Notes: generated from the letters alone by a model not told the origin. Shown: positions 1 to 9,217, counted from the first letter of the stretch. The stretch: DNA of 64,000 bases from Dethiosulfatibacter aminovorans DSM 17477 (GCF_900142005.1 NZ_FQZL01000018.1:1-64000), one strand, 5' to 3'. Program-made: numbers and translations.

Positions 1-206
1 TTTAAATCCCTAGTATATTTCTTATGCTTTATTTTTGTATTTAAACCTTCAATACCAAAGGTTTCGTATTTTCTGATCCATTGCTGGACTGATGTTTTTG
101 TAACTCCAGCTATCCTTGCACAATCCTCTTGTGAACAAATACCATTCAAATACATTTCTACTATACGAGTCTTTTCCTCAAAAGATACTTTTCCTTTTCT
201 TCCCAT
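1..206 (-). CDS. IS3-family transposase OrfA, N-terminal part (partial)
   Basis: Reading leftward from an ATG at 206, 68 codons are visible before the window ends. The product begins MGRKGKVSFEEKTRIVEM and continues with a helix-turn-helix (CARIAGVTKTSVQQWIRKYE), typical of the Orf_A HTH of IS3/IS150 transposases that binds the terminal repeats. An AGGAGGG ribosome binding site lies at about 221-227. The C-terminus and the OrfB integrase domain are off the window, so it cannot be said whether the copy is active. An HTH-only domain protein is possible but less likely given the terminal-repeat-like sequence just upstream. Confidence 0.75.
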   Translation of the reverse strand, partial: MGRKGKVSFEEKTRIVEMYLNGICSQEDCARIAGVTKTSVQQWIRKYETFGIEGLNTKIKHKKYTRDL

Positions 207-274
207 AAAAAATATGCCCTCCTAGTGATAACAGTTTTATTATTTAAACTGTCTATTACTAAGGGAGCATATCA
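1..274 (-). mobile_element. End of an IS3-type insertion sequence, running off the left edge
   Basis: The first 206 bases encode the N-terminus of an IS3/IS150-type transposase reading leftward. About 50 bases upstream of its start lies a terminal-repeat-like end reading TGATATGCTCCCTTAGTAA on the minus strand (ending near 274). That layout (terminal repeat, short leader, OrfA) is what IS3 elements show at their left end. The other end and the catalytic OrfB are outside the window, so element length and integrity cannot be judged. The exact outer boundary is inferred from resemblance to clostridial IS ends. Confidence 0.65.
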
Positions 275-392
275 ATCAAGAGGGATAGCATGCTTTTGTT
301 TTATCCCAGGAAAGAAAAAATGCATAGACATTGAAATGTTGGTGTTATGCGGTTGAAGAAGTTTTTAAGGGTTAAATTTACAGGTGCTTTAC

Positions 393-422
393 ATGACAAG
401 GAAGCCGTATTCGTGATATAAT
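393..422 (+). promoter_or_regulatory. Probable sigma-A promoter of the polyphosphate operon
   Basis: A TATAAT -10 box at 417-422 is preceded by ATGACA at 393-398 with an 18-base spacer. Transcription would begin near 430, giving an untranslated leader of about 80 bases before the ATG at 512. This is a pattern match only. Confidence 0.5.
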
Positions 423-511
423 TAAGACTAAAAGGTTTGCACAGCAACGATGCTTATGCCTGCAATGCGACAAAGTCGTTTTGTATGAATATTGTTATGA
501 GAGGGAATGGA

Positions 512-2044
512 ATGGAGAATACTAGAATTGCATCAATTATCTATATCGGCTCAACATATATTGGAATAAGGATAGGACAGAACAGAAAGAACAAGCTTAA
601 TATTATTGATCAGGCAAAGTCAAGGCTGTCAATTGGGAAGGATGTATTTGAGAACAGGAGAATACCTGTCGAGAAGGTCGATGCGATTGTCGAAATAATC
701 AGGAATTACAAAAAGCTTTCTAAGGAATACGGTTGCGAACGGATAAGACTTCTTGCTTCTACAGCATTGAGGGAATCAGAAAACAGGTATTACATAAGAG
801 ACAGGATATTCCAGGAAACGGGAATCAATCTTGAGATACTGACGGATGCAGAGCTCAAGAACCACATATTCATGTCCAATATAGAAGGCCTTAAAAACAA
901 GGGACAGCTCGAAGACAACGGAATGCTGGCTTTCATTGGAAGCGGAAACCTTGGAATAGCATTTTATGAGAATAATTCAATCAACTACCTTCAAAACATT
1001 CTGATAGGAACACTGAAGCTTTATGAAATAGCCAAGAGTGCCGAGAAGTACTCCGACAAGATGAATTACCTTGTCAAGGAGCAGCTCCATACATATTTAA
1101 ATTTTCTACCCAAATTTCTTCCCAAAAATGAGATGAAATTCCTGTTGGTGGCCGGCAGGGCCACTGAAACAATAGCAGCACTGTGCAGTGTTGAAGAAGA
1201 AACGGGGATGATAGGCAAGGAGGAATTCCACCGGTTTTTCAAGGAAATAACCGGAATGAATGCAGATAAGATATCAATCAAGTACAATGTGAGAAAGGAA
1301 TTCGCCAACGAGATAATCATAGCCACCACAATTATTGAAAACCTGGTGGACATTTCAGGCGTAGAGGGAATCATCCTGCCGGATATCTTCTTTTTCAATA
1401 CAATGTTCAACGAAATGTTGTTCCCCGGCAAGTACAGAGCCATGAAAAACGACATTAAGCAATATGCCGTATCGTCTTCCCTGAAGCTTGCGGAAATGTA
1501 CAAGGCATATGACAGCCACATACAATATGTGGATTTCCTTTCGGAAAAGATAATGAAGAAACTGACGAGGACAAACAATTTCAAGGATAAGGAGTTTCTC
1601 TATCTGAAAATTGCGGTGATTCTTCACAATATAGGCAAGTTTATAAACTCCGACAAGCATTATCTCAATTCCAGCTATATAATCAGGAATACGGATATCA
1701 TAGGACTTACTGAAAAGGACAGGGAGATCATATCCCTTCTGGTCAAATATCAGTCCTTCCTCCTTCCCGGGGAGAACGACAATGAGTACATGGCATTGAG
1801 CCCGGCGGAACAAATCTGTGTTTCAAAGCTTTCGGCTATTATGAGGATGGCGGATTCACTTGACAAGAACTACAAGCAGAAATTCAAGAATATTGCTGTC
1901 AGGATGCAGAAAGGCGACCTGGTTATACAGGTTGAAAGCAAAAAAAATACATATATAGAACAGATAAAGTTTAACGAATACAAGGAATTTTTCAAGGAAG
2001 TCTACGGAATGGACATTAAGCTTGTTATCAAAAGGGGGATATAA
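512..2044 (+). CDS. Ppx/GppA-like protein with degenerate phosphatase motifs and C-terminal HD-like domain
   Basis: A 510-residue protein with the two-part layout of Ppx/GppA phosphatases: an N-terminal actin-like fold and a C-terminal HD-type helical domain (HNIGKF). The active-site signatures are eroded. The phosphate-binding DIGSN loop reads YIGST, the DIGGGST loop reads FIGSGN, and the acidic E-x-E-A segment reads DAELKN. The intact paralogue two genes downstream (4125) keeps all three. It is therefore probably catalytically weak, or a regulatory or scaffold partner of the polyphosphate enzymes. The ATG at 512 is preferred over the TTG at 437 because GAGAGGG sits six bases before it. The stop is immediately followed by ppk1, so the genes are translationally coupled. 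Confidence 0.75.
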   Translation: MENTRIASIIYIGSTYIGIRIGQNRKNKLNIIDQAKSRLSIGKDVFENRRIPVEKVDAIVEIIRNYKKLSKEYGCERIRLLASTALRESENRYYIRDRIFQETGINLEILTDAELKNHIFMSNIEGLKNKGQLEDNGMLAFIGSGNLGIAFYENNSINYLQNILIGTLKLYEIAKSAEKYSDKMNYLVKEQLHTYLNFLPKFLPKNEMKFLLVAGRATETIAALCSVEEETGMIGKEEFHRFFKEITGMNADKISIKYNVRKEFANEIIIATTIIENLVDISGVEGIILPDIFFFNTMFNEMLFPGKYRAMKNDIKQYAVSSSLKLAEMYKAYDSHIQYVDFLSEKIMKKLTRTNNFKDKEFLYLKIAVILHNIGKFINSDKHYLNSSYIIRNTDIIGLTEKDREIISLLVKYQSFLLPGENDNEYMALSPAEQICVSKLSAIMRMADSLDKNYKQKFKNIAVRMQKGDLVIQVESKKNTYIEQIKFNEYKEFFKEVYGMDIKLVIKRGI

Positions 2045-4123
2045 ATGGCTGAAAATATGAATGAACAATATGTCAACAGGGAGTTAAGCTGGCTCATGTT
2101 CAACAACAGGGTTCTTGAGGAAGCCTATGACAAAAAAAGCAGAATATTCACAAGGCTCAAGTTCCTTGCAATAACTGCATCCAATCTTGATGAATTCTTC
2201 ATGGTAAGGGTTGCCGGTATCAAGCAGCAGTTGGCTGCAAAATACAACAAGCGTGACATAGCTGGAATGACTCCCAAGGAGCAGCTTGAAGCAATCTATG
2301 AAGAAACCCAGAAAATGATGAAGAAGATGTATAACTGTCTCAACAAGTCCATACTTCCAAAGCTGGAACAAGAGGGAATATTCATGAAAAAATATTCAGA
2401 CTTGAACCCTTCCCAGAAGGAATATGCAGATGAATTCTTCGAGGAGTTTTGTCTTCCAGTACTAACTCCTCTAGCAGTTGACTCGGGAAGACCTTTCCCC
2501 CATCTTGGAAACAAAAGTCTAAACATTGCAGTGGAACTGGATTTCGAAGATGACGACAAGCTCTATGCCGTGGTTCAGGTTCCCTCCGTTCTGACAAGGT
2601 TTGTTGAAGTGGATGCGGATGGTGATGAAACGGTTTTCGTCTATCTTGAGGACATAATAGAGAACAATCTGGACAAGCTTTTCAAGGGGTATGAAATTTC
2701 GGGAACGGTAATATTCAGGATAACGAGGGATGCCGACCTTGCGATAGACGAAGACGAGGCGGAAGACCTTCTTCTGGAAATCGAGAAGTATGTAAAGAAG
2801 AGGAAGTGGGGATCTGCAGTCAGGCTAGAGCTTCAGAAAAAGGGAGACAAGGGACTCATGAAATTCATGAAGAAAAACTACGGGGTGTCCTCCGATGAAA
2901 TATACGAGCTTACAGCTCCCCTGGACCTTGCAAGCTGGTTCTCCTTCATAGGAAACAGCAGATTTTCCCATCTCATAGACGAAGATCCTAAACCGCAAAG
3001 GGCAATGGATTTTTATGGAGAAGAGGATATCTTTTCTGCCATAAGGGAAAGAGACAGAATGATACATCTTCCCTATGAATCCTTTGACAAGGTACTTGAA
3101 TTCATAGACCGGGCTGTTGACGATCCGGATGTACTTGCCATAAAACAGACACTCTACAGGGTAAGCAAGAACTCACCCATCATAGACAAGCTCATCCGTG
3201 CGGCGGAGAACGGAAAGCAGGTTACGGTGGTTGTCGAGTTGAAGGCAAGGTTTGACGAGGAGAACAACATCGTATGGGCGAAGAAGCTTGAAAGGGCAGG
3301 ATGCCACGTAGTATACGGACTTCCTGGACTGAAGATACACTGCAAGGCACTGCTGGTGGTCAGAAGGGAAGACGAGGGCATAAACAGATATGTCCACATG
3401 GCTACGGGCAACTACAACGATTCAACGGCAAAGCTCTATGAGGATATAGGAATGTTCACCTGCAGGGAGGACATATGCAGCGACATATCCAACATGTTCA
3501 ATACCATTACGGGATATACCAAGCATCGGGAATACAAGAAGATATTCGTGGCGCCTCATGGAATGAGAAAGGGTTTCGAGCATTATATAGACAGGGAAAT
3601 ATGGAATGTAAAAAACGGCGGCTATGGAAGGATAATTGCCAAGTTCAACTCACTTGTGGATAAAAAGATAATCAACAAGCTTTACGAAGCTTCCCGTGAG
3701 GGGGTTGAAATAGATCTTATAATAAGGGGGGTATGCTGTCTCAGGGCCGGAGTTCCAGGCCTTAGTGAAAACATAAGGGTCAGGAGCATAATAGGAACCT
3801 TCCTTGAGCACAGCAGGATATACTATTTCTACAATGAAGGGTATTCCGACATTTTTCTATCCAGTGCTGACTGGATGGAAAGAAACCTGGACAGAAGGAT
3901 AGAGGTTCTCTTTCCCGTTGAAAACGGAATTCTTAAGGAAAGGGTTGTTGAGATGCTTGAACTGAGCCTTGCCGATACTGAGAAGAGCAGGTTTCAGCTT
4001 GAGGACGGAAGCTACAGAAGGGTTGACAAAAGGGGCAAGGAATCTGTTAACGTACAGATGAGGCTTCATGAAAATGCAGTTGAAAATTTCAGAAGGGCAA
4101 AAGAAGAAATGATGGGAGTATGA
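2045..4123 (+). CDS. ppk1: Polyphosphate kinase 1
   Basis: Transfers the terminal phosphate of ATP reversibly onto inorganic polyphosphate. The 692 residues are full length for Ppk1 and show the family order: N domain (NRELSWLMFNNRVLEEA), head domain, and two phospholipase-D-like catalytic domains. The phosphorylated histidine corresponds to His432 in LKIHCKALLVV, and the second conserved histidine is His589 in LEHSRIYYF. MATGNYN and SSADWMERN motifs are also present. It starts directly after the stop of the degenerate Ppx-like gene and is followed one base later by a functional-looking ppx. Synthesis and breakdown of polyphosphate are thus in one transcription unit. Confidence 0.97.
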   Translation: MAENMNEQYVNRELSWLMFNNRVLEEAYDKKSRIFTRLKFLAITASNLDEFFMVRVAGIKQQLAAKYNKRDIAGMTPKEQLEAIYEETQKMMKKMYNCLNKSILPKLEQEGIFMKKYSDLNPSQKEYADEFFEEFCLPVLTPLAVDSGRPFPHLGNKSLNIAVELDFEDDDKLYAVVQVPSVLTRFVEVDADGDETVFVYLEDIIENNLDKLFKGYEISGTVIFRITRDADLAIDEDEAEDLLLEIEKYVKKRKWGSAVRLELQKKGDKGLMKFMKKNYGVSSDEIYELTAPLDLASWFSFIGNSRFSHLIDEDPKPQRAMDFYGEEDIFSAIRERDRMIHLPYESFDKVLEFIDRAVDDPDVLAIKQTLYRVSKNSPIIDKLIRAAENGKQVTVVVELKARFDEENNIVWAKKLERAGCHVVYGLPGLKIHCKALLVVRREDEGINRYVHMATGNYNDSTAKLYEDIGMFTCREDICSDISNMFNTITGYTKHREYKKIFVAPHGMRKGFEHYIDREIWNVKNGGYGRIIAKFNSLVDKKIINKLYEASREGVEIDLIIRGVCCLRAGVPGLSENIRVRSIIGTFLEHSRIYYFYNEGYSDIFLSSADWMERNLDRRIEVLFPVENGILKERVVEMLELSLADTEKSRFQLEDGSYRRVDKRGKESVNVQMRLHENAVENFRRAKEEMMGV

Positions 4124-4124
4124 T

Positions 4125-5624
4125 ATGAGATATGGAATAATCGATATAGGGTCAAACACCTTCAGGCTCATAATAGCTGAAATAACTGAGAAAAGCTATT
4201 TTGTAATTGACGGATTCAAGGAGAATGTAAGGCTTTCCGAAGGCCTTGACAAGGACAGCTTTCTGAATGAAGAAAAGTTGGAATACGGCAAGAAGACACT
4301 GAGGATGCTTGTGGACTATTGCCGTGCCAGCAAGTGTGAAGAGATAAGGATAGTTGCCACGGCGGCCCTCAGAAAGGCAAGGAACAGGGACGAGTTCATC
4401 AGCTATGCAAAAAAGGAGTTGGGCGTTAATGTTGAGCTTCTTCCAGGTGAATCGGAGGCCATGTATGACTATATAGGATCCATAAATTCATTGAGCAAGA
4501 GAGACTATGTATTTATGGACATCGGAGGCGGTTCCACTGAAATCGGTCTGGTAAAGGACAGGAAGCTGAAGAATTCAATAAGTCTTCCTTTCGGGGCAGT
4601 GGACCTTGCCAACGAATTCAGCCTCAGGGACAAACCCAAGAATGATGACCTGAAAAGACTTGAGGAATATGTGACAGACAAATACGAGGAAGTTGAGTGG
4701 CTTAAGGAAGGGAAGGACCTTCCTCTTATAGGAATAGGCGGTACCATAAGGACAATAGGAAAGATACAGAAGAAAAAGGACGACTATCCTCTCAGTGCCA
4801 TACACAACTACTATATAGAAAGAAGTGCCGTTAACAGCCTCTATGAACAGGTGTCTTCAATAAGCAGGAAGAAAAGGGAAAACATCGGGGGTCTCAGCGG
4901 TGACAGGTCAGACATATTTGTAGGTGCATGCGGTGCCGTCAAGTATCTTCTGGACCACTGCGGTTCAAGCCATCTGGTAATAAGCAGGGACGGACTGAGG
5001 GAAGGTCTCATGTTCGAGAAATGCGGATTTGGAATCAACAATATCAAGAAGAATCCTCTCAGGCTTTCAGTTGAAAACATGATGCTTGTATACGATGTTG
5101 ATGTGGACCATGCGGTTCACGTGCATTTCCTCATGACAAGACTTTTCGAAGAACTTAAGGACATCCATGGAATGAAGGACGACATGAAGGACATAATGTA
5201 TGCTTCGAGCATGCTCCATGATGTAGGGAAGCTTCTTGACTACAAGAATCATCACAAGCATTCCTTCTATATAATGCTGAACTCCATGCTGAAGGGCATG
5301 AACAACAAGAGACAGCTCATATCTGCAGTAGTGGCGGGAAGGCATACAACCCACAAGCTTAAGGAAAATCTTGAAGACTACTACAAATTATTGAACAAGG
5401 AAGAGCAGGATAATATTGAAAAGCTCAGTGTCCTCCTCATGATGGCTGAAGGCCTTGACAGAAGCAACAGCATGAGGATAAAGGATATAAAATGCGAGAA
5501 GCACAATGATGCGGTTATCATAAAGACATTCTCGGATGAGGACATCACTTTGGAAAAGGCATATCTCAAATTCTTTGAAAATATCTTTAACAGCACATTC
5601 GGGTGCCATATGGTTGTGGTGTAA
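4125..5624 (+). CDS. ppx: Exopolyphosphatase (Ppx/GppA family) with C-terminal HD domain
   Basis: Expected to hydrolyse terminal phosphates from polyphosphate, or possibly pppGpp, which the same fold also accepts. It has the intact N-terminal motif GIIDIGSNTFRLII, the acidic GESEAMYDYIG segment, the second phosphate loop VFMDIGGGSTEIGLV, and GIGGTIRTIG. The C-terminal half carries an HD domain (MLHDVGKLLDYKNHHKHS), as in long Ppx proteins. At 499 residues it is normal for the two-domain form. It begins one base after ppk1 ends and precedes a bidirectional terminator, so it is the last gene of the operon. Choosing between Ppx and GppA activity is not possible from sequence alone; the ppk1 neighbour favours Ppx. 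Confidence 0.92.
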   Translation: MRYGIIDIGSNTFRLIIAEITEKSYFVIDGFKENVRLSEGLDKDSFLNEEKLEYGKKTLRMLVDYCRASKCEEIRIVATAALRKARNRDEFISYAKKELGVNVELLPGESEAMYDYIGSINSLSKRDYVFMDIGGGSTEIGLVKDRKLKNSISLPFGAVDLANEFSLRDKPKNDDLKRLEEYVTDKYEEVEWLKEGKDLPLIGIGGTIRTIGKIQKKKDDYPLSAIHNYYIERSAVNSLYEQVSSISRKKRENIGGLSGDRSDIFVGACGAVKYLLDHCGSSHLVISRDGLREGLMFEKCGFGINNIKKNPLRLSVENMMLVYDVDVDHAVHVHFLMTRLFEELKDIHGMKDDMKDIMYASSMLHDVGKLLDYKNHHKHSFYIMLNSMLKGMNNKRQLISAVVAGRHTTHKLKENLEDYYKLLNKEEQDNIEKLSVLLMMAEGLDRSNSMRIKDIKCEKHNDAVIIKTFSDEDITLEKAYLKFFENIFNSTFGCHMVVV

Positions 5625-5665
5625 GTTTACTTGATGGAAAATATTCAGTCCTTGGATTGGAATTA

Positions 5666-5704
5666 AAAGACCTACTGAAACACATCAAATTTCAGTAGGT
5701 CTTT
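5666..5704. terminator. Bidirectional intrinsic terminator between ppx and mogA
   Basis: A perfect 15-bp stem (AAAGACCTACTGAAA with its complement) and a 9-base loop, flanked by A-rich and T-rich runs. It lies between two genes that converge on it, so it can serve both. Confidence 0.9.
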
Positions 5705-5731
5705 AATTTATCCCATTATCAAATCGGTTTG

Positions 5732-6226
5732 TTATTCTTTCTCGGCGCAGTTGGTTGCAGAACCCTTGAGAATATCAAGACCGTGCTCCATCGGGTTCAT
5801 GATATATTCGAGACATTCCCTTACTGCCTTGGGGCTTCCGGGGAGGTTTACTATCAGGGAGTTGTTCCTTATTCCAGCCTCGGCTCTTGAAAGCATTGCC
5901 TTTGGTGTTATCTGAAGGCTCAGATACCTCATGGCCTCGGGAATGCCGGGAACCCTTCTCTGTATCGCAGCAAGGGTTGCTTCTGGCGTGTTGTCCCGTT
6001 TTGAAAACCCCGTACCACCTGTAGTGAGGACAAGGTCTACGCCTATGCCGTCGCACATGTATATTATTGTTTCCTTGATCATTTCAAGGTCGTCAGGTAC
6101 CATCTTGTAGTCAACTACTAAATATCCTGCCTTTTCAACCATTTCCCTTATTACCTGACCGCTTAAATCTTCTCTTTTTCCTTCCGAGCCGCTGTCGCTG
6201 GCCGTAATTATTCCAACCTTGTACAT
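5732..6226 (-). CDS. mogA: Molybdenum cofactor biosynthesis protein MogA/MoaB family
   Basis: Adenylylates molybdopterin before metal insertion, a step of Mo/W-cofactor assembly. The 164 residues cover the whole MoCF-binding domain, with the LTTGGTGFSKRDNTPEAT loop and the NLPGSPKAVRECL motif of the family. The ATG at 6226 is chosen because GGAGGAGGAG lies just before it; an in-frame TTG at 6241 overlaps that site. It stands alone, but the window also encodes a MoaD-like protein and a pterin-dependent aldehyde oxidoreductase at 46.5-48.6 kb that would need this cofactor. MogA and MoaB cannot be separated here with certainty. Confidence 0.9.
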   Translation of the reverse strand: MYKVGIITASDSGSEGKREDLSGQVIREMVEKAGYLVVDYKMVPDDLEMIKETIIYMCDGIGVDLVLTTGGTGFSKRDNTPEATLAAIQRRVPGIPEAMRYLSLQITPKAMLSRAEAGIRNNSLIVNLPGSPKAVRECLEYIMNPMEHGLDILKGSATNCAEKE

Positions 6227-6419
6227 TTTCTCCTCCTCCAAAAAACAAAAGGTCCGGTTCTTTTTGTTTTTTGCATGGTTTTTTATAATAACTTGTTGAT
6301 ATTTTTGGTTTCATCTGAATTAGACTTGTTGAATTCTAATTCATCTGGTCAACTTGTGACAATATAATTATAGCATATTTTGAGAGAATTAATATTAAAC
6401 AAAAGATAAGAAAAAATAT

Positions 6420-6476
6420 TTGCCAATATCATCCAGTCGTGATATCATTACAGTACTGGTATATACAACTATACCA
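6420..6476 (+). promoter_or_regulatory. frl operon promoter with GntR-type operator over the start site
   Basis: TTGCCA at 6420-6425 and TATCAT at 6443-6448 are 17 bases apart, placing the transcription start near 6455. A perfect inverted repeat follows at once: TGGTATA (6457-6463), six bases, TATACCA (6470-6476). This half-site style is common for GntR/HutC-type UTRA regulators, and the gene that follows encodes one. Binding would block initiation, which suggests autorepression relieved by a ligand such as a glycated or phosphorylated amine. The ligand is inferred from the operon, not seen. Confidence 0.7.
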
Positions 6477-6496
6477 ATATGAAAGGATGAGATAAT

Positions 6497-7234
6497 ATGA
6501 CAAAAAAACCATATATTCCCCCGTTATATATTCAAATAAAGGACATTCTCATTGAAAAAATAAATTCAGGTGAGCTTGAGAGCGGCAGCCAGCTGCCGTC
6601 TGAAAGGGAAATAAGCGAAACTTATCAAATAAGCAGAATGACGGCAAGGAGTGCATTGACACAACTTGTGGATCTGGGATATGCCTACCGGGTTAAAGGC
6701 AAGGGTACCTTTGTGAGGATACCGAATTTTGAAAGAGACTTCGTAAAACTCAGTGGATTTTCGCAAATGTTGATATCCAGAGGCATCAAGCCGAGCAACA
6801 GGGTTGTAAAAACAGGAATAATTGAAGTGGACAAGAAAATCGCTTCGCTGCTGGAAACGACAATTGGTGCCAAAGCCTATGAGATAGTCCGTGTAAGATA
6901 TGGAGACAACATACCCCTTGCGCTGGAATACTCATATTTGCCGGTAAGCCTCTTTGACGACCTGCTTCAATATGATTTCGAAAAAGATTCCCTGTATGAA
7001 ATAATTGAAAATATTTACAATCATAAATTGAAATTTTCCAAGCAGTGGATAAAGATAACAACTTTGGATGAGAATGAAGCTAAAATGCTAGATGTAGCTG
7101 AGAATACACCTGCATTCCTGCTGGAATCAATTTCCTATGACATGGATGATAGAGTTGTGGAAGCTACAAGGTCGTTGAACATTGGAGACAGGACCACTTT
7201 CTATACGGAATTATGGCCCGGTTCCGGAGTATAA
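6497..7234 (+). CDS. GntR-family regulator with UTRA ligand domain (FrlR-like)
   Basis: A 245-residue transcription factor. Residues about 10-75 form the winged helix of the GntR family (QLPSEREISETYQISRMTARSALTQL, then a wing GKGTFV). The remainder is a UTRA ligand-binding domain, as in HutC, NagR and E. coli FrlR. It is the first gene of a co-directional cluster with an ABC transporter and frlBCD, and a perfect palindrome of GntR type covers the predicted start site upstream. It most likely senses an intermediate of Amadori-product breakdown such as fructoselysine 6-phosphate. The ligand assignment is inference from context. Confidence 0.88.
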   Translation: MTKKPYIPPLYIQIKDILIEKINSGELESGSQLPSEREISETYQISRMTARSALTQLVDLGYAYRVKGKGTFVRIPNFERDFVKLSGFSQMLISRGIKPSNRVVKTGIIEVDKKIASLLETTIGAKAYEIVRVRYGDNIPLALEYSYLPVSLFDDLLQYDFEKDSLYEIIENIYNHKLKFSKQWIKITTLDENEAKMLDVAENTPAFLLESISYDMDDRVVEATRSLNIGDRTTFYTELWPGSGV

Positions 7235-7263
7235 AAATTTACATTTATTTCAAGAGGTGAAGA

Positions 7264-8334
7264 ATGACTGATTCAATAGTAACTTTAATTGATGTTGAGA
7301 AAAGTTTTGGGAAAAACCAGGTTGTAAAAAAAATGAACATTGAAGTGAAACAGGGAGAATTCCTTACTCTGCTTGGACCTTCGGGATGCGGAAAAACCAC
7401 CACCCTAAGAATGATTGCGGGATTTGAAGAAGCTTCATCAGGAATTATCAAGGTTCAGGGAGAGAGTATAGAGGACAAGGAACCTTTTGAAAGAGATGTC
7501 AATACAGTCTTTCAGAATTACGCTCTTTTCCCCCATATGAGTGTGTTTGACAATATAGCCTATGCCTTGAAAATAAGAAAAAGACCAAAGGATGAAATTG
7601 CTGCAAGGGTCAATGAAATGCTGAACCTTGTACAGCTCAAGGGATATGAAAAAAGGAAGCCGGAAGCTCTATCGGGCGGCCAGAAGCAAAGAGTTGCAAT
7701 TGCAAGGGCTCTTATAAACAATCCAAAGGTCTTGCTTCTTGATGAACCACTAGGCGCCCTGGATCTCAAGCTTAGAAAGCAGATGCAGGTGGAGTTGAAG
7801 AGACTTCAGAAGAAGCTTGGAATTACTTTTATCTATGTAACTCATGACCAGGAAGAGGCTCTCACGATGAGTGACAGGATAGCAATAATGAATGAAGGCA
7901 TAATAGAACAACTGGATACTCCCAGAGAGATTTACGACAGACCGGTAACTAAATTTGTTGCAGGATTCATTGGAGAATCAAATATTCTAGATGGCAAAGT
8001 AACCGCTGTCAATGATGAAATACTGGATGTTGAAACACCAGCAGGTACATTGAGGGTAAAGGGAAACGGATTCAGAATAGGGGAAAGCATACATGTGTCA
8101 ATAAGACCGGAGTACATAAATGTATCTATCAATCCTGTCGAAGGGTTCAGTCTCAAGGGCAGGATCAAGGATTTCATATATATGGGAACTGTTGTCAAGA
8201 CGGCCGTAGACATGAAAGACAATTCCGAATTGAAGTATTCACGCTTTGAGAAGGATGATGACTTTGAAGAGGGAGATTCAGTACAAATATCCTGGAACCC
8301 TGAAAGAGCAGTTGCCATTAAGGTCAAGAACTAG
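7264..8334 (+). CDS. ABC transporter ATP-binding protein, PotA type
   Basis: Energises an importer. The 356 residues contain Walker A (GPSGCGKTT), Q-loop (VFQNYALFPHMSV), signature (LSGGQKQR), Walker B (LLLDEPLGALD), a switch histidine (VTHDQEEA) and a C-terminal TOBE domain. This is the PotA/FbpC/POPT arrangement. By homology alone it would be called spermidine/putrescine ATPase. However, it sits between a UTRA regulator and frlBCD, so its cargo is more likely a glycated amino acid. The POPT family is known to include opine transporters, which carry chemically similar sugar-amino acid conjugates. GAGGTG ribosome binding site lies just upstream. Confidence 0.9.
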   Translation: MTDSIVTLIDVEKSFGKNQVVKKMNIEVKQGEFLTLLGPSGCGKTTTLRMIAGFEEASSGIIKVQGESIEDKEPFERDVNTVFQNYALFPHMSVFDNIAYALKIRKRPKDEIAARVNEMLNLVQLKGYEKRKPEALSGGQKQRVAIARALINNPKVLLLDEPLGALDLKLRKQMQVELKRLQKKLGITFIYVTHDQEEALTMSDRIAIMNEGIIEQLDTPREIYDRPVTKFVAGFIGESNILDGKVTAVNDEILDVETPAGTLRVKGNGFRIGESIHVSIRPEYINVSINPVEGFSLKGRIKDFIYMGTVVKTAVDMKDNSELKYSRFEKDDDFEEGDSVQISWNPERAVAIKVKN

Positions 8335-8347
8335 TGCGGAGGGCAGT

Positions 8348-9217
8348 ATGAATCAGAAAAACACTTTTAAAAGGACAACACTCCCAACACTGGCCATGGC
8401 AGGACCGGTTTCATTGTGGATGATTCTGTTTGTGGCATTGCCTATGCTTTATATCGTTTATATCAGCTTCATGTCCAGAGGGGTTTTCGGCGAAGTAGTT
8501 TATGATTTTTCACCGGACAGCTATAAAACCTTGTTGGACACCACATATTTCAAGGTCATAGTCAAATCCTTGAAAGCTGCATCAGTAACAACGGTGCTGT
8601 GCCTTTTGGTTGGATATCCCTTTGCATATTATATTGCAAAAAAACCAAAGGAAGTTGCTTCAAAGCTTATCATGCTCATTATGATTCCCTTTTGGACAAA
8701 CTCCCTAATGAGGCTCAACAGCTGGCTGCTTCTTTTTCAGACAAGCGGACCTGTGAACAAGTTCCTCCAATACTCAGGTATTGTAGATGCGCCTGTGAGC
8801 TTCGTATATACGGATGGGCTTGTACTGCTGGGGCTTATAACAAACATGCTTCCCTTTGCAGTTCTTCCTATGTACAGCTCCATTGAAAAATTGAGCAAAT
8901 CTCTTTTGGAGGCATCGGAGGATCTTGGAGCCTCAAAGACCACTACCTTTTTCAGGATAACACTGCCCCTTACCTTTCCGGGAATCTTTTCTTCCATAAT
9001 ACTGGTGTTTATTCCTTCCCTTGGAATATATACCGTAACGGATATGCTCGGTGGAGGAAAAGTCCTGTACATAGGTAATATAATAAAAAACCAGTTTGGG
9101 GCGATAAGAAACTGGCCTCTGGGTGCGGCCCTTTCAGTTCTGCTGATAGTCATAACAGGACTGCTCATTTTCATTTACACCAGATTTGCCAAGATTGAAG
9201 ACATGGAGGTGGTGTAG
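8348..9217 (+). CDS. ABC transporter permease, PotB type
   Basis: Integral membrane half of the importer. The 289-residue protein has about six hydrophobic spans and the cytoplasmic coupling motif EASEDLGASKTTTFFRITLPLTFPG, whose EA-x3-G core contacts the ATPase. The ATG at 8348 is selected because GCGGAGGG precedes it; upstream in-frame codons overlap the end of the ATPase gene. The next permease starts immediately at its stop, so the two are coupled. Substrate is inferred from the frl neighbours as for the rest of this transporter. Confidence 0.9.
   Translation: MNQKNTFKRTTLPTLAMAGPVSLWMILFVALPMLYIVYISFMSRGVFGEVVYDFSPDSYKTLLDTTYFKVIVKSLKAASVTTVLCLLVGYPFAYYIAKKPKEVASKLIMLIMIPFWTNSLMRLNSWLLLFQTSGPVNKFLQYSGIVDAPVSFVYTDGLVLLGLITNMLPFAVLPMYSSIEKLSKSLLEASEDLGASKTTTFFRITLPLTFPGIFSSIILVFIPSLGIYTVTDMLGGGKVLYIGNIIKNQFGAIRNWPLGAALSVLLIVITGLLIFIYTRFAKIEDMEVV

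Noticed and set aside
437-511. TTG start extending the first polyphosphate-operon protein by 25 residues
   Set aside because: The predicted -10 box is at 417-422, so a TTG at 437 would be almost at the 5' end with no ribosome site, whereas ATG 512 has GAGAGGG at the right distance.
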